From Anthonomus grandis grandis (lineage: Eukaryota > Arthropoda > Insecta > Coleoptera > Curculionidae): 64,000 nt of DNA. Under the pieces are notes generated by a model. The model ran no database searches and was not told the origin of the DNA. It saw nothing but the letters and a program-made list of their open reading frames with translations. Below are positions 30,301 to 45,300 of this stretch, one piece after another; positions within the stretch are counted from its first letter, which is position 1, and the number at the start of each line of letters is the position of its first letter. Made by a program: the position numbers and the translations under genes. The stretch is from NCBI RefSeq assembly GCF_022605725.1, contig NC_065563.1, forward strand, positions 12,302,518 through 12,366,517, read 5' to 3'.

Positions 30301-33300
30301 ATTTCTTTTTTTGATCTGATGGATAATTTTAAAAAAATATATACTTAAAGTCAAAAGTTTACAGTGGGCCGATTTCTATGCACGCAAAAGATATCTATTT
30401 TATAGCAAATAATTAAAAAAAAACTAGAAACTGCTCAAAAAAATCAAACAATGACGTCAATTACCTAAAGTACACCAAAAAAAAAAGAGAAACTATTGAT
30501 TTTCATTCAGCATTATCGTCGATTTTATCTTCATTCATAAAAAAACCCTTAAAGATTCCCATACTAGTTACACAAACAAATTTTGTGTAACTGGCTAATT
30601 AATTTATCCAGTAAACACACCAACGAAGAATGACATTAACTTGATGGTCAAAAAACGGTTCTCACCTTATTCCTGAGGGCCCTAAGAAGATCCCGCACGC
30701 TGTCCCCCCTGTACGTGCGGTATTTCCTCAAATCTTTGGCCACTTCCTCGTGGATGTGCACGCGCCAGTCGTACTTCACCACGGGACTCCCGTGACGCTC
30801 CAGAGACTGCAGCACCGGATCTCCCGATTCCGCTTTTTCCACTCTATCGCTCACATCCTGAAGAAATTTTAAGCGAATTAGGACTAATATAACGATTAAT
30901 TTACTTATTTAGAGTATTTTTTAAGACCCAGTATAAAAAAGCGTCAAGTAGAGATTCGGTTGTTTTATTTGAACGTCCTTGTATGTGAATTCAAGAAGTC
31001 TCAGTAGCTACCGTAAAACGGGGTTACTTTGTCACATGTTTAGATAATCCGAGGTACGTCAAGAAGTAAGTTCCATTTAATAAATAATAAAAATAAATTG
31101 TGTAATAAAAATCTTAAACTATTTTTCCACATAACTGCCGAAATTTTGCATTTGTCATAGCGTGACACAAGTTTTTCTATGTCTTCTTCTTCATAAAAGG
31201 TGTCCGACTGGGTCTTCAACCGGATGGAAACAATTTCTTTCAGCTCTTTGTCACTGTTGAAGTGTTGAGCTCCAAGGAAAGATTTAAGATGTAAGAACAG
31301 ATGAAAATCGCTAGGAGCGACGTCAGAGCTGAACGGAGGATGGTCAAACACGTCCCCGTAGGAGGTTTCTCGTCACATTTGCAGTGTACACCTTTTGACA
31401 GAAATCCTCGGCGTTTATTCTGTATTGCCCGGTGCAATTTGCTAAGTGTCTCGCAGTAAACATCTGCATTGATCTAACTACTAATAGGATGAGTAAGAGC
31501 TTACAATACTCCATATATAGAGAACCAACACAAACCGATAATGTCATTACTGCAAAATCAAACCATTTCTTTGGACATAAACTGGCAGCTTTTCACGCAT
31601 TAATTCATAGACTCTTTACGATCCCTCCTCTTTTTTAAAAGAACAGAACACTATCTATCAGATTGCAATTAACAATGGGTACAAAATGTCCTTAATAGAT
31701 AATTTGATTAGAAAAAAGTTCAATAAAATACTACTTTAGTCCCTCTCCAATAAGTCCCTTGATCAGACCATCCATCGTTACCAACCTCCGAAATATGTAA
31801 AAATTTCCTTTATTGGTCCGATTTCTTTAAGAAGACAAATTTACTTAAGTCCATAGACAACAATATAAAAATTGTGTATAAATCCTTTCAAAATATAAGA
31901 AGTCTTTGTCCAGCCAAATATGCTGGTCAAACCGGCAGAAATTTCAAATTAAAAAACATTTAAACTCTCAGAAGTCGCCCAATGATAAAAGAGCCGCCTT
32001 TGGAATGCACCTAAGAAAAACAGGTCATTCATTTAACACATACACGACAATTTCAAAGTTTTGCATAACCTAAATAAAAGCAAAAAATAAATATATTTGA
32101 AAATCTACAAATAGCAAACCTAGAAATAATGTAATACACAAGTTAATTGTCTGAACGAACCTATTTACGCCAGCTACCGAGAAGCGGCCAAGATTGTAAA
32201 TTTATTTAAGTAGTTTACCACATTCCTGTGAATTTACTGTTTTTTTAAAATGTTCTGTTAACCGCGTTTAATCCTAGATGTCTCTATTCATACTAGTATT
32301 AAATATCTATGTATACTCGCCGGCACAAAATTCCGCCACCCTGAAATATTGGCCAAGTTTGATGTTTTATAAATTTTTTATCAAATTCTCACGATTTTGC
32401 CATCAGTTTTTAAATACATTTGTTGTGATTTTATAAAGTAGCAATTTTTCGATTAGGCTATATTATACGGGATTAAAACAAACTGTTGTTTTTTCTCGTA
32501 ATTTCAAAAGACCCTGTAGGAAAATTAAGGTGGTATCTCATTTCTGCTGCGAGCTAAAAATTTTTTATTAAAACGCTGATTTGAAGCTTATTTTTAGATA
32601 AGAGTTTTCGGTTAAAAATTATCGACGTTGGCTAAGGACGCAATTAATGTGACAAAAAGTTTGACAGTGTCACTATTAGAATTTGTTGTGTGTCAATATG
32701 GTATTAACTTCAGAAGACTTGGGTAGAATTGTTGCGTTAATAGATGATGGCCGTAGCAAAAGTTATGTCGCCCGTACTCTGAGATTTCCGCGGTCTACAG
32801 TTCGAGATGCCTGGAATAGGTATTTACAGACGGGAATTTTTACTAGACGACAAGGCTCTGGCAGAAGGACAATGATCACTGCAGCTGATGATCACTTTGT
32901 CAGCATTAGTTCTTTAAGAGATCGAAGATCTACTGCTGTGTGTCTAAAAAATGACTTGCGAATACTTCATGGAGTAAGTGTAAGTGAAAGAACGAAACGT
33001 AGAAGATTAGCAGAAGGCCAGCAAGATGTCCACAATTACTTCCTCGGCATCGACAACACCGACTGAGGTTTGCAAGATCGCATTTTGAGTGGACTCTAAA
33101 ACAGTGGGCAAACGTACTATTCACAGATGAATCCAGGGTTTGTTTAAGGACGCCGGATAGTCGTGAGCGGGTATACAGACGTAGAAATGAAAGATATGCT
33201 GACTGCACCATTTCAGAACAAATCTCATATCGTGGCGGTTCAGTCATGATTTGGCCGGGTATTTCTACCGAAGCACGCACCAATCTTGTATTTATTGAAA

Positions 33301-36300
33301 ATGGAGCTCTAACCGCCCACCGTTACATTGAGGAAATCCTTCAAGAAGTTGTTGTCCCATTTGCTCCATTCATTGGGAACCAATTTACATTAATGCATGA
33401 TACCTCACGTTGCACATGTAGTGAGCGAATATCTGTATGAAGTTGGACTCCCAAGATTGGAATGGCCCGCATGTAGCCCGGATCTCAGCCCAATAGAACA
33501 TCTTTGGGATCAACTTAAAAGGGCCGTTCGTCGTCGTCCTGTACAACCACAAACCTTGCAAGACTTACGACTAGCGCTGATCGAAGAATATGAGGCTATT
33601 CCTCAAGAAAGAATAAGGAACCTTATTCATTCGATGGCCGCGAAGACTGCAAGCTGTTATTGCTGCGAGAGGAGGAAATACACGCTATTAAAATTGTTTT
33701 TTTTTTTTAATTAACTTTATAATATATCTAGTGTTTGTGTCTCCTAATAAAAATACGCTTCAAATCAGCGTTTTAATAAAAAATTTGCAGTTCGCAACAG
33801 AAATGAGATAATGGAATGAATCAAAAATCGAAATGTTTAGAATACATCAAAGGCTTTTGGAACAAGGAACAGTATGTAAACAGAATTATCCACCCTAATT
33901 TTCCTACAGGATCTTTTGAAATTACGAGAAAAAACAACAGTTTGTTTTAATCCTGTATAATATAGCCTAATCGAAAAATGGCTACTTTATAAAATCACCA
34001 CAAATGTATTTAAAAACTGATGGCAAAATCGTGAGAATCTGATAAAAAATAAAAAATTTATAAAACATCAAACTTGGCCAATATTTCAGGGTAGCGAAAT
34101 TTTGTGCCGGCGAGTGTATAATGTAGTACCCATATGGAATTTTTTAAAAACCAAAATGCGTTATTGTTTGTAAGTACGGTGTGATAAGATGTTTTTAAAA
34201 TAATGTATTGTAATGTTTAACAATCGAAACGCATCCGGATTTTTGAAATAAAGATTGTGAAGTAAACAGTGACGCGATAAGGAAATCAATCAGTAAGATG
34301 CCTTTCCTGTCCCAAAACACCGTGCATATGATTTTTCGAGGTGTCAAGATTTGTTTCGGCTCTCTACTCTTGCTGGGGATGAAGTGTGCCTCCATTCCAC
34401 TGATTGCTGATTAGTTTCAGGACTATCATAAGAAACCCAAGTTTCATCTCCTGTGACTATCTGTGACAGAAAATCTACGGTGCCTTCATTATAACGGATT
34501 TAAAACTCAAGTGTGTGTTCCTCAGTGAGAATTTTTGGTACCCAACGAAATTTCAGTTTTCCGGTAACAATTTCATGAATTAGTGATCGTGAGATTTGGG
34601 GAAATTCCATATCGAGAGCACTAATTGTAAACTTATGGTTTTCCTTAAACTTTTCATCGATCGCTCGAACCAGTTCTTCTGTAATCAAAGATGGACGCCC
34701 ACTGCTGCGTTCTTCATCGTGCACTTCACTACGTCTTTCATTGAACCTATCTTCTCACCATTGAATCACTCACTCACCACGTTTTGTCGGTAAACTTCGC
34801 AAATTTGCCGATAAATTTCAATTGGTTTCACTTTCTTAGAAAACGAATTACAAATCTAATTTCACGAGCGGCGGGATTTTGGATCAACGAAACTGCGATC
34901 GCAGCGCTGCAACGGGTAAATAAATTCGCTTGCTTATTGACGATTGTCACCGTTTCTTTGCTGGTTTTTCAACGTTCTTTAAAATGGCTTAAAATGACTC
35001 TAAAAAGAGTTATCGGTAGAAACAAAAGTTATTATCATTGGACTTCATAAGGCTGGAAAGACTAACCGTCAAATTTCGACGGATTTGGGAATTCTAAGGC
35101 GAACTGTCGATTATAATGTTAGGAAATTCACCAGAGAAGGGACTATTTATTAGCAACAAACCTCGAACGTGAAGGCCAAAGGCAACAAGTTCAAAGGAGG
35201 ATTTAAATATTATAATTACAAGCAAACGCAATAGACGCCTCACCGCCCCTGAAATCACAGCAAAAATCAACAAGAAGCGTAAAAAAGCGGTCAGTGTTTC
35301 GACAGTAAAACGGTGACGTTTAGCTGTATCAAAACCGCTACTGAAGGATGTTAATAAGAAGAAAAGAAGTGGGCCAATCACACAAAGAATGGACCATTGA
35401 TGACTGGAAGAAAGTTCTCTGGAGTGACGAGTCGAAATTCGAGGTTTTTGGAACGAAGAGGCGAGTTTTTGTTCGCCGTTATGCCAATAAAAGGGTCGGT
35501 GGGAATTCTTCGAAAAGAGGGTTACAAAACAATTTTAAATGACAATGTACTTCCCCAAGCACACGTCGAAATTGTGCAATCAATATTTACGTCAATTACA
35601 AAGGCAACATCTTCTGAAAGTTATGATATGACCCCCACAATCACCGGACCTCAATCCGGAATTACTGTGGGATGAACTGGATACCCCACATCAAAAGAAG
35701 ACTCGTGAAGGATCATCCAAGAAGAGTGGCACAAGATACCTCAGGAAACTTTGGACAAATTAATTAGAAGACTACCGAAGCTCTGTGAAGCTGTTATTAA
35801 AAATCCAGGCGGACATGTAGATGAATCCAATATTTGATTTTCTTAAATTTAATTAATTGCAAAACGTATTGTTTATATTCATTTTCTTATAAATAAACCG
35901 TTTTACAAGAATAACTGATGGGTTTATTCTTTTTAGTTATAACTTTAAAACAGTCATATATATGGTCAAATACTTTTGAGCGGTAGTGTACTTCCTGGAC
36001 GTACCTCGTACTTCAATATTGTGTTAACGTTAAGTAAATCCTATTGCCCATTCCCCGAACCAACTGTTTAATTACCTGAAAGAATCCCAAAACTTTCTGA
36101 CAGCTCCAGAACATCGGATGGGTGAGGACGGCGCCGCAGGAGGGTCTACGGTCCGCGCTGGAGGACAGCAGGGCCTCGATGAGGGGCCGCTGGAGCTCTT
36201 TCTCCCAGTCGGGGCCCTCCAGGTCCGCTAAATTGTACTCGCCCATCAGAATGTTCGCTTGGCGTCTGAGCACGTCGCCAAAGGGATGACCGCCGCGCGA

Positions 36301-39300
36301 TAACACGTAGTAGAACAGACAGCCGAGCGAGAAGAGATCCACTGCGGCAGTCTTAACCGGGAACAAAAACAAACAGAAACATAAAGAAAACTGGTAAAAT
36401 TCTGTACTCGCTCTACATTTAAAATAAACCTTTTGATACCTAGATCATCCATGAGCTATCATATTTTATTATTTACTTCAGTAAGAAACTGTTTAACCAT
36501 CTCCCTATTTCCATTAAGAAGGATTTCTAATTATATTAAATTCAAAAGGAAAGTTGGGAAAGGGTCTGTAAGAATTTTGTATTCTTCAGATAATAAAGTA
36601 TACTTTGACTTTGACATACAACCCTCTACAGGGTTGTCCTTTATATTTAGATACACATTGACCCCCATTTAAATTGGGAGAAACGTATTATTATAAACCT
36701 TCATTCCAGATCAGCCTTGTGCGGATAGATTAGAATATTAAAGGATGTAGTCTTAGAACATTGAAAGGCTAGAATTAGTAAACAACAACTTTGTTTGAGT
36801 CCAACATGTGCACAGGGGCAAGAGGGGTGTTTTGTTTACAAACATATTTGCCGATTCTATGTTGTCAAGTCGACGCAAATTTCCAACGGAGGAAATTTTT
36901 AGCTATATTTTAACAACCATTATAACGTTAATTTAAATTATTTGTGTTGAATTTTATAGCAAGATTTAAATAAAAAAGTATAAATACCACAATTAACCTA
37001 TTTTAAGAATAAATATAATATCCTTAAGCAAAAAAAAAACAAAATTATTAACATTCTTATCCCTAAAACTGATTTTAAAAAATTTGAAGCGACAACACCG
37101 GAGCTTAAGCGCCTGAGCCATACGCGTAGTGTCATTTGTCAAACGGCTTTTTGTTTATTTTCGGGATTTGTGTATTTTCTTTCATTTTTGGTTTAAAAAG
37201 GAAAAAGGCCACATTTTAGTGTTTTTTTAATTTGCTAGGATGGCAAAAACTTGTGTCGTTTGTGCCGCATCATGATAAAAAGGTCATTCAAGCCGATCTT
37301 TTCACAAGTAAGTACCGATACTTTCATAACCTCACGTCATAGGGTTACCATCATCATAAACGTAGAATAGGGGATCTTATAAATATAAACCTAATAAAAA
37401 CTTGAATGCGAAAGTGTGCGTAAAATACCAAAATATTTATATTTCTAAATCAAAATATTTTTTTGAATATATTCATCTATCAATAGGCTATAAAAAATAT
37501 AAAACTAGAATTTTGTCCCTGGTTTTATTACAGGATTTTATGTTTTTTTTTGTTGTTTTGAGAGAAAGAAGGCATAATACCCATGTACATAGTACCTATC
37601 TATATATAGTTTTTTTTTTTTTTTAATATAGACATTAGGTATGTAGATAGATGAAATTACTATTTTTTTATTGCCTAAAGAATTTTGAAATTTATTTAGA
37701 TATTGATATCTATGTATAAAGTTAATTTTGTCTTTCCTTAAAATTTGGTCGATAATTTTTTTTTTGTTTTACCATATTGGAACTTACAATAATTTATATA
37801 GTAATTGGCACCACATATTAATTTATTACTGTAATTTTTTTTGCTTTTTGATTAAATATCAAATACTTATTATAGATTGCCTAATCCTAATATATGCCCA
37901 AAGGGAACAATGGATTTCATTAATGGAAATCAACACAATTAAAAAGAACATATTTGTTTGTTCAGATCACATCCTTAGAAGTGATATAAGGGAGATAATA
38001 TTATCAGTAGCCAGACTTTATTAAAAAAATCAGCTCTACCTCAAAGGTAATTTTTTTTAATATATTTTTCTAGCATAAAAAAATTGTTACAAAAAGTATT
38101 AGTGTTACTCATATAAGCTTTATTTATACCTAATACTTATTAAATTAGGTATGTGTGTACAACTATTTTTTTACTAGGATTTCTGATGCACTGGTTAAAA
38201 ACACAGCAGCCGATAATTCAGTTAATTTACCAAGTGATTTACCCTTCAAAGCTGTAGGGGTAGTTTTTCTGAAGAGTGCAAAAAATTCTTTAGCTTCCAA
38301 AATGGTATATAGTACAAACAGTGAAGCTAATATAGACAAGTATGGATAATTAAAATAGATTAATATTCTTGATACACCAAATTTTGTATAATTACAGATC
38401 TGATCATTCATCATCAACAATAACTGCATCTGAGATTAATAGTTACCGTGGGGTCTAGGTCAACAATTACTATTTCTCATCCAAGCCGTTTTTGTTTAAC
38501 TGCTACACATTCCCTGACTATGCAAAGGAAAAGGTAAAAATACACTCAAAATAGACTACTAGTTTTATGCCATGTATCATCCTATTCTATATATCTTATT
38601 TAAAAATGATATAGTATTTTATTGTGTTATATTTGTTTAATTAAATGCAATTAATCAAATGTATGATACTACCAAGATTCTTTATAATAACATACATTTT
38701 ATTGATCAATTGGATTATCATAATACATTTTTTAAATTTTTTCTTTTTAATTTTGGCAATACTATATTTTTATGTATATTATTCCAGGGTAAAATCAAAA
38801 TGATATCCTGAGGACCTAAGCACTGATGATTCCACCGTTTCAAAAGCTAAATCACTTGTCACCAAATTATGGAAAAAAAAAAGAACAAAAAATTAAAATT
38901 CGACGATTGCAACAAACAAATTTGCGCCAAAGAAATTGAATTAGATGTCTCAAGTCATTATTAAAATACTTAAGAAATAATAACATGATTTTCGAAAAAG
39001 CCCAACATACTACATATTTTATTTAACTTGTAAAAGTACTTGTTTGTATATTACTACTAATAAACTCTCTAATCTAATCTATTGTACATAGTCTTTATTC
39101 TTAGGTAATCCTTGTTTTTTAGTATAAATTAATATGATATAATAATTGGTATTAGGTATTATATAGGTCACTGTTAAATGTCTCAAAACCATTGTACAGG
39201 CTAAATACTCATAATAAAAATCTTATAACCTATAAAAAACCTGCAACTCCTTCACAATTTGAACATCCTTGTAGTTTTAACTCTTACCGCTGAAGCAATA

Positions 39301-42300
39301 CTGTCCCTTTGAAAAAGTCAGCACCATAGAAGTATATATTATGTGATATAAAATAAGTGATGTAAAACTGAGTTTTATATTAGTAATATAAAACTCAGTT
39401 TTACATCATTTTTTAGTTTATAGTCCAATATATATAGTATTTATTATATAGTCCAATATAACAATACCAATAAAATTTTGCGAAATGTTAAAAATTTGTG
39501 TCTTAAAACATGATTTATTAAGAAATCTATAATATTATATTAATAAAATATTTAATTTCCATAAAAATGCTTTGACAAAAATGCTGCCTTTTATTAGGAC
39601 CTTCCTCTAACGAAGTCCGTTAAAAAAACACATAAATAGCTCATAAATGGTAATATTACTTATACTCAAACTCTATAATAATTAATAAAAATTTAGCAGG
39701 TAAATATTTGTTGACGACGTCACTGGTAGAGAGTGCTCGTATCCGTGGCATCAACAATGCGATCGAGCGGCGTTGCGATGCCATTACCGTTTTCTCGTTT
39801 CTTCGTACTTTATTTTCATTTATTTAACGTACATATATCGACTTCGATATAGAGTATCTTATCAAATCTATTTTTAAAAAATGCTTCATATTTTATTAAA
39901 CAAAAAATATAGGGAGCAGTAGTATTGTTTTGAGCCTTCGGAAACAACTAAAAATTTTTATGATTATTGCCATTTCTCTATAAGCATTTGGCATCATTGC
40001 ATCAGAGATGTTGCAAGCAAACAAATCTGCCCACAGTTCCACGGCATGCTACTTCTAGCCTTTCAATGTTCTAAGGATGTAGTGTTAAGTGTAAAAATCT
40101 TACCGTTCTGCCGGTTCCGGTTAACATTTCCGGTGCGATCCAGCCGTCGGTCCCGGTCACCCCGGACCTACGAGAGAACGAATCCCGGCCGAACTGTAAC
40201 TTTTTACACAGCCCAAAGTCCGAGATCATCACTTTGACTTCGCCCCTGCCGTTCGGCACCGAGATTAGGACGTTATGCGGCTTTATGTCCCTGTGCACTG
40301 GAAACCAAACCGCGAAAAATCAATTTTCATTTTCAACAACATCAAACCGTAATTACCGATATCCAAGGAATGCAAATGGGCCAAACCGGCCGTGGCCTGC
40401 CTCAAAATGTCCAACGGTTTGATCGTCATGGCGGTGGTGTCGCACTGGCCCTGCATGTATTCGGTCAAGGTGGCTTGGCACAGTTCCAACGCTATATACC
40501 GGAACATTCTGTCTTGTTCCATGCAGTAGTACCTTCGAAAAACAAATGTACTTTTTTTTCCCTATCTTTGTTGCACTATATTACCTTATTACGTTTGGAT
40601 GGGCGTCGCTCTCTCTCAGGAGCGCGACCTCGCGGTCGGCGAAAGTGAAACATTCGGGCAAAAGACGTTTTACTGCGACCCTGCGATTATCGAATTCGCC
40701 CCTAAAACGACGTTATTTAAGGTGTTTGACACGTTACAAATATTCGAAGGGTTTTATTTGACTATTTGAATCTTGACTATAACTTGGAAAGTTCTTGAGC
40801 TAGAAGAATGCTTAATGTATCAAATTCTTCAGTAAGAGTTGCTTAAACTTTAAATCAAATCCCTTTTAAGATACCTCAAGTGGTTTGTGAATATTCAGGG
40901 ATAGAAATTCAATTTTTCAAGTAAAAAATGCTTTAAGGCATGGCTCTACTAAAACTGCTGTAGTTTAGGAAATTGTTTACTTAAATGGGAATTTTATGCA
41001 TGGAATTCATTGTCAGCAATCCTTCTACACTTTTCTAAAAAAATTATGACAATCCTTCATAATATTAGCGGGTCATATGCATAAGAGTGTTCACAAAAAT
41101 TCTAAAACTTATTAATTGAATTCCCATTTCAGGCCCTCCCATATAAATTTAACTGTAACTCTGGAAGTTCTTAAGTTACAGGAGTTCTTCGTATATCAAA
41201 TTGTTCTGCAAGAATTGCTTAAACTTTAAATTAAATCCCTATTAAGATACCTCAAGTGGTTTGTGAATAATCAGGGATAGAAGTTTAATTTTTAAGAGAA
41301 AAAATGCTTTTTAGAGTATAGTTCAGTAACACTTCAATATTTTAAGAAGTTGTCCACTTAAAAGGACGTTTTCTGCATGGAATTCTTCCTGGAGAATTTC
41401 TTGACAATTTCCTAAAAAAATTATGAAAATCCTTCACTTTCTTGCCGGGTTATACTCAAAAATGCGTTGACTTAAATCATAAAACGCTTTTCTGAAATTT
41501 CCATTTTAGTTCCTATTAGGTAAATCCGACTATAACTCAAAAAGTTCTTGAGCTGCAGGAATTCTTAATATACGAAATTACTTAATAAGAATTGCTTAAA
41601 GTTGGAGTGAAAACCCCATTAAGATGCCTCAAGTGGTTTTTGAGTAATCAGGCACAGAAGTTTAATTTTTAAGAGAAAAACGCTTCAAGGGTGTGACTCA
41701 CTAAAACCGCTATAGTTTAGGAAGTTGTTCACTTAAAAGAATGTTTTATGCATGGAATTCATCCTCAGGAATCCCTTTACAATTTCCTAAAAAAATTATG
41801 AAAATCCTTCATCATATTGACGGGTCATATGCATAAGAATGTTGACATAAATTCTAAAACTTATTAATTGAATTCCCATTTTAGGCCCTCCCATATAAAT
41901 TTATCTGTAACTCTGGAAGTTCTTGAGCTACAAGAATGTTTAATGTATCAAATTCTTTAGTAAGAATTGCTTAAACTTTAAATCAAATCCCTATTAAGAT
42001 ACCTCAAGTGGTTTGTGAATAATCAGGAATAGAAATTCAATTTTTCAGGTAAAAAATGCTTCAAGGCATGGCTCTGCTAAAATGGCTGTAGTTTAAGAAA
42101 TTATTTTCTTAAATGGGAATTTTATGCATGGAATTCATCCTCAGCAATCCTTCTACACTCTTCTAAAAAAATTGTGAAAATCCTTCATCATATTGACGGG
42201 TCATATGCATAAGCGTGTTGACATAAATTCTAAAACTTGTTAATTGAATTCCCATTTCAGGCCCTCCCATATAAATTTAACTGTAACTCTGGAAGTTCTT

Positions 42301-45300
42301 AAGTTACAGGAGTTCTTCGTATATCAAATTGTTCTGCAAGAATTGCTTAAACTTTAAATCAAATCCCTATTAAGATACCTCAAGTGGTTTGTGAATAATC
42401 AGGGATAGAAGTTTAATTTTTAAGAGAAAAAATGCTTTTTAGAGTATAGTTCAGTAACACTTCAATATTTTAAGAAGTTGTCCACTTAAAAGGATGTTTT
42501 CTGCATGGAATTCTTCCTGGAGAATTTCTTGACAATTTCCTAAAAAAATTATGAAAATCCTTCACTTTCTTGCCGGGTTATACTCAAAAATGTGTTGATT
42601 TAAATCATAAAACGCTTTTCTGAAATTTCCATTTTCGTCCCTAATAGGTAAATCCGACTATAACTCAAAAAGTTCTGAGCTGCAGGAATTCTTAATATAC
42701 GAAATTACTTAATAAGAATTACTTAAAGTTGGAGTGAAAACCCCATTAAGATGCCTCAAGTGGTTTTTGAGTAATCAGGCACAGAAGTTTAATTTTTAAG
42801 AGAAAAACGCTTCAAGGGTGTGACTCACTAAAACCGCTATAGTTTAGGAAGTTGTTCACTTAAAAGAATGTTTTATGCATGGAATTCATCCTCAGGAATC
42901 CCTTTATAATTTCCTAAAAAAATTATGAAAATCCTTCACTTTCTTGCCGGGTTATACTCAAAAATGTGTTGATTTAAATCATAAAACGCTTTTCTGAAAT
43001 TTCCATTTTCGTCCCTAATAGGTAAATCCGACTATAACTCAAAAAATTCTGAGCTGCAGGAATTCTTAATATACGAAATTACTTAATAAGAATTGCTTAA
43101 AGTTGGAGTGAAAACCCCATTAAGATGCCTCAAGTGGTTTTTGAGTAATCAGGCACAGAAGTTTAATTTTTAAGAGAAAAACGCTTCAAGGGTGTGACTC
43201 ACTAAAACCGCTATAGTTTAAGAAGTTGTTCACTTAAAAGAATGTTTTATGCATGGAATTCATCCTCAGGAATCCCTTTATAATTTCCTAAAAAAATTAT
43301 GAAAATCCTTCATTTTCTTGCCGGGTTATACCCAAAAATGTGTTGACTTAAATCATAAAACTCTTTTCTGAAATTTCCATTTTCGTCCCTAATAGGTAAA
43401 TCCGACTATAACTCAAAAAGTTCTTGAGCTGCAGGAATTCTTAATATACGAAATTACTTAATAAGAATTGCTTAAAGTTGGAGTGAAAACCCCATTAAGA
43501 TGCCTCAAGTGGTTTTTGAGTAATCAGGCACAGAAGTTTAATTTTTAAGAGAAAAACGCTTCAAGGGTGTGACTCACTAAAACCGCTATAGTTTAGGAAG
43601 TTGTTCACTTAAAAGAATGTTTTATGCATGGAATTCATCCTCAGGAAACCCTTTATAATTTCCTAAAAAAATTATGAAAATCCTTCATTTTCTTGCCGGG
43701 TTATACTCAAAAATGTGTTGATTTAAATCATAAAACGCTTTTCTGAAATTTCCATTTTCGTCCCTAATAGGTAAATCTGACTATAACTCAAAAAGTTCTT
43801 GAGCTGCAGGAATTCTTAATATACGAAATTACTTAATAAGAATTGCTTAAAGTTGGAGTGAAAACCCCATTAAGATGCCTTAAGTGGTTTTTGAGTAATC
43901 AGGCACAGAAGTTTAATTTTTAAGAGAAAAACGCTTCAAGGGTGTGACTCACTAAAACCGCTATAGTTTAGGAAGTTGTCCACTTAAAAGAATGTTTTAT
44001 GCATGGAATTCATCCTCAGGAATCCTTCTACACTCTTCTAAAAAAATTATGAAAATCCTTCATCATATTGACGGGTCATATGCATAAGAATGTTGACATA
44101 AATTCTAAGACTTATTAATTGAATTCCCATTTCAGGCCCTCCCATATAAATTTAACTGTAACTCTGGAAGTTCTTAAGTTACAGGAGTTCTTCGTATATC
44201 AAATTGTTCTGTAAGAATTAATTAAACTTTAAGTGAAAACCCCATTACGATGCCCTAAGTTATTTTTGAGTAAACGGGGATAGAAGTATAATTTTTAAGA
44301 AAAAAAAACGCTTCAAGAGTATGGCTCACTAAAACTTCAATATTTTAAGAAGTTGTCCACTTAAAAGGATGTTTTCTGCATGGAATTCTTCCTGAAGAAT
44401 TTCTTGACAATTTCCTAAAAAAATTATGAAAATCCTTCACTTTCTTGCCGGGTTATACTCAAAAATGTGTTGATTTAAATCATAAAACGCTTTTCTGAAA
44501 TTTCCATTTTCGTCCCTAATAGGTAAATCTGACTATAACTCAAAAAGTTCTTGAGCTGCAGGAATTCTTAATATACGAAATTACTTAATAAGAATTGCTT
44601 AAAGTTGGAGTGAAAACCCCATTAAGATGCTTCAAGTGGTTTTTGAGTAATCAGGCACAGAAGTTTAATTTTTAAGAGAAAAACGCTTCAAGGGTGTGAC
44701 TCACTAAAACCGCTATAGTTTAAGAAGTTGTTCACTTAAAAGAATGTTTTATGCATGGAATTCATCCTCAGGAATCCCTTTATAATTTCCTAAAAAAATT
44801 ATGAAAATCCTTCATTTTCTTGCCGGGTTATACCCAAAAATGTGTTGACTTAAATCATAAAACTCTTTTCTGAAATTTCCATTTTCGTCCCTAATAGGTA
44901 AATCCGACTATAACTCAAAAAGTTCTTGAGCTGCAGGAATTCTTAATATACGAAATTACTTAATAAGAATTGCTTAAAGTTGGAGTGAAAACCCCATTAA
45001 GATGCCTCAAGTGGTTTTTGAGTAATCAGGCACAGAAGTTTAATTTTTAAGAGAAAAACGCTTCAAGGGTGTGACTCACTAAAACCGCTATAGTTTAGGA
45101 AGTTGTTCACTTAAAAGAATGTTTTATGCATGGAATTCATCCTCAGGAAACCCTTTATAATTTCCTAAAAAAATTATGAAAATCCTTCATTTTCTTGCCG
45201 GGTTATACTCAAAAATGTGTTGATTTAAATCATAAAACGCTTTTCTGAAATTTCCATTTTCGTCCCTAATAGGTAAATCTGACTATAACTCAAAAAGTTC

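Larger units (their letters stand above)
28255..30391. mobile_element. Tc1-like transposon in IRE1 intron 13, split by a hAT MITE
   Basis: Inverted arms of about 140 bp (shared core gcgtgcatagaaatcggccc) run inward from 28255 and 30391. TA lies outside at 28253-28254 and 30392-30393; the outermost 4-5 bases of the arms differ, so the exact ends are less certain. The transposase is on the minus strand, the same strand as IRE1. A 532-bp hAT-type insert interrupts it. Confidence 0.75.
31040..34800 (-). pseudogene. Mariner (DD34D-type) transposase split by later insertions, IRE1 intron 12
   Basis: The N-terminal part (34800-34195) reads HDEERSSGRPSLITEEL, FTISALDMEFPQISRS and CTVFWDRKGILLIDFL. 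The C-terminal part (31447-31040) reads HRAIQNKRRGFLSK and then DHPPFSSDVAPSDFHLF with the third catalytic Asp. These halves belong together but are separated by about 2.7 kb containing a Penelope fragment and a long-TIR Tc1 element. Several frameshifts are present in both halves. Confidence 0.7.

Noticed and set aside
32930..33283. Minus-strand 117-codon frame
   Set aside because: Antisense shadow of the degenerate Tc1-like transposase.
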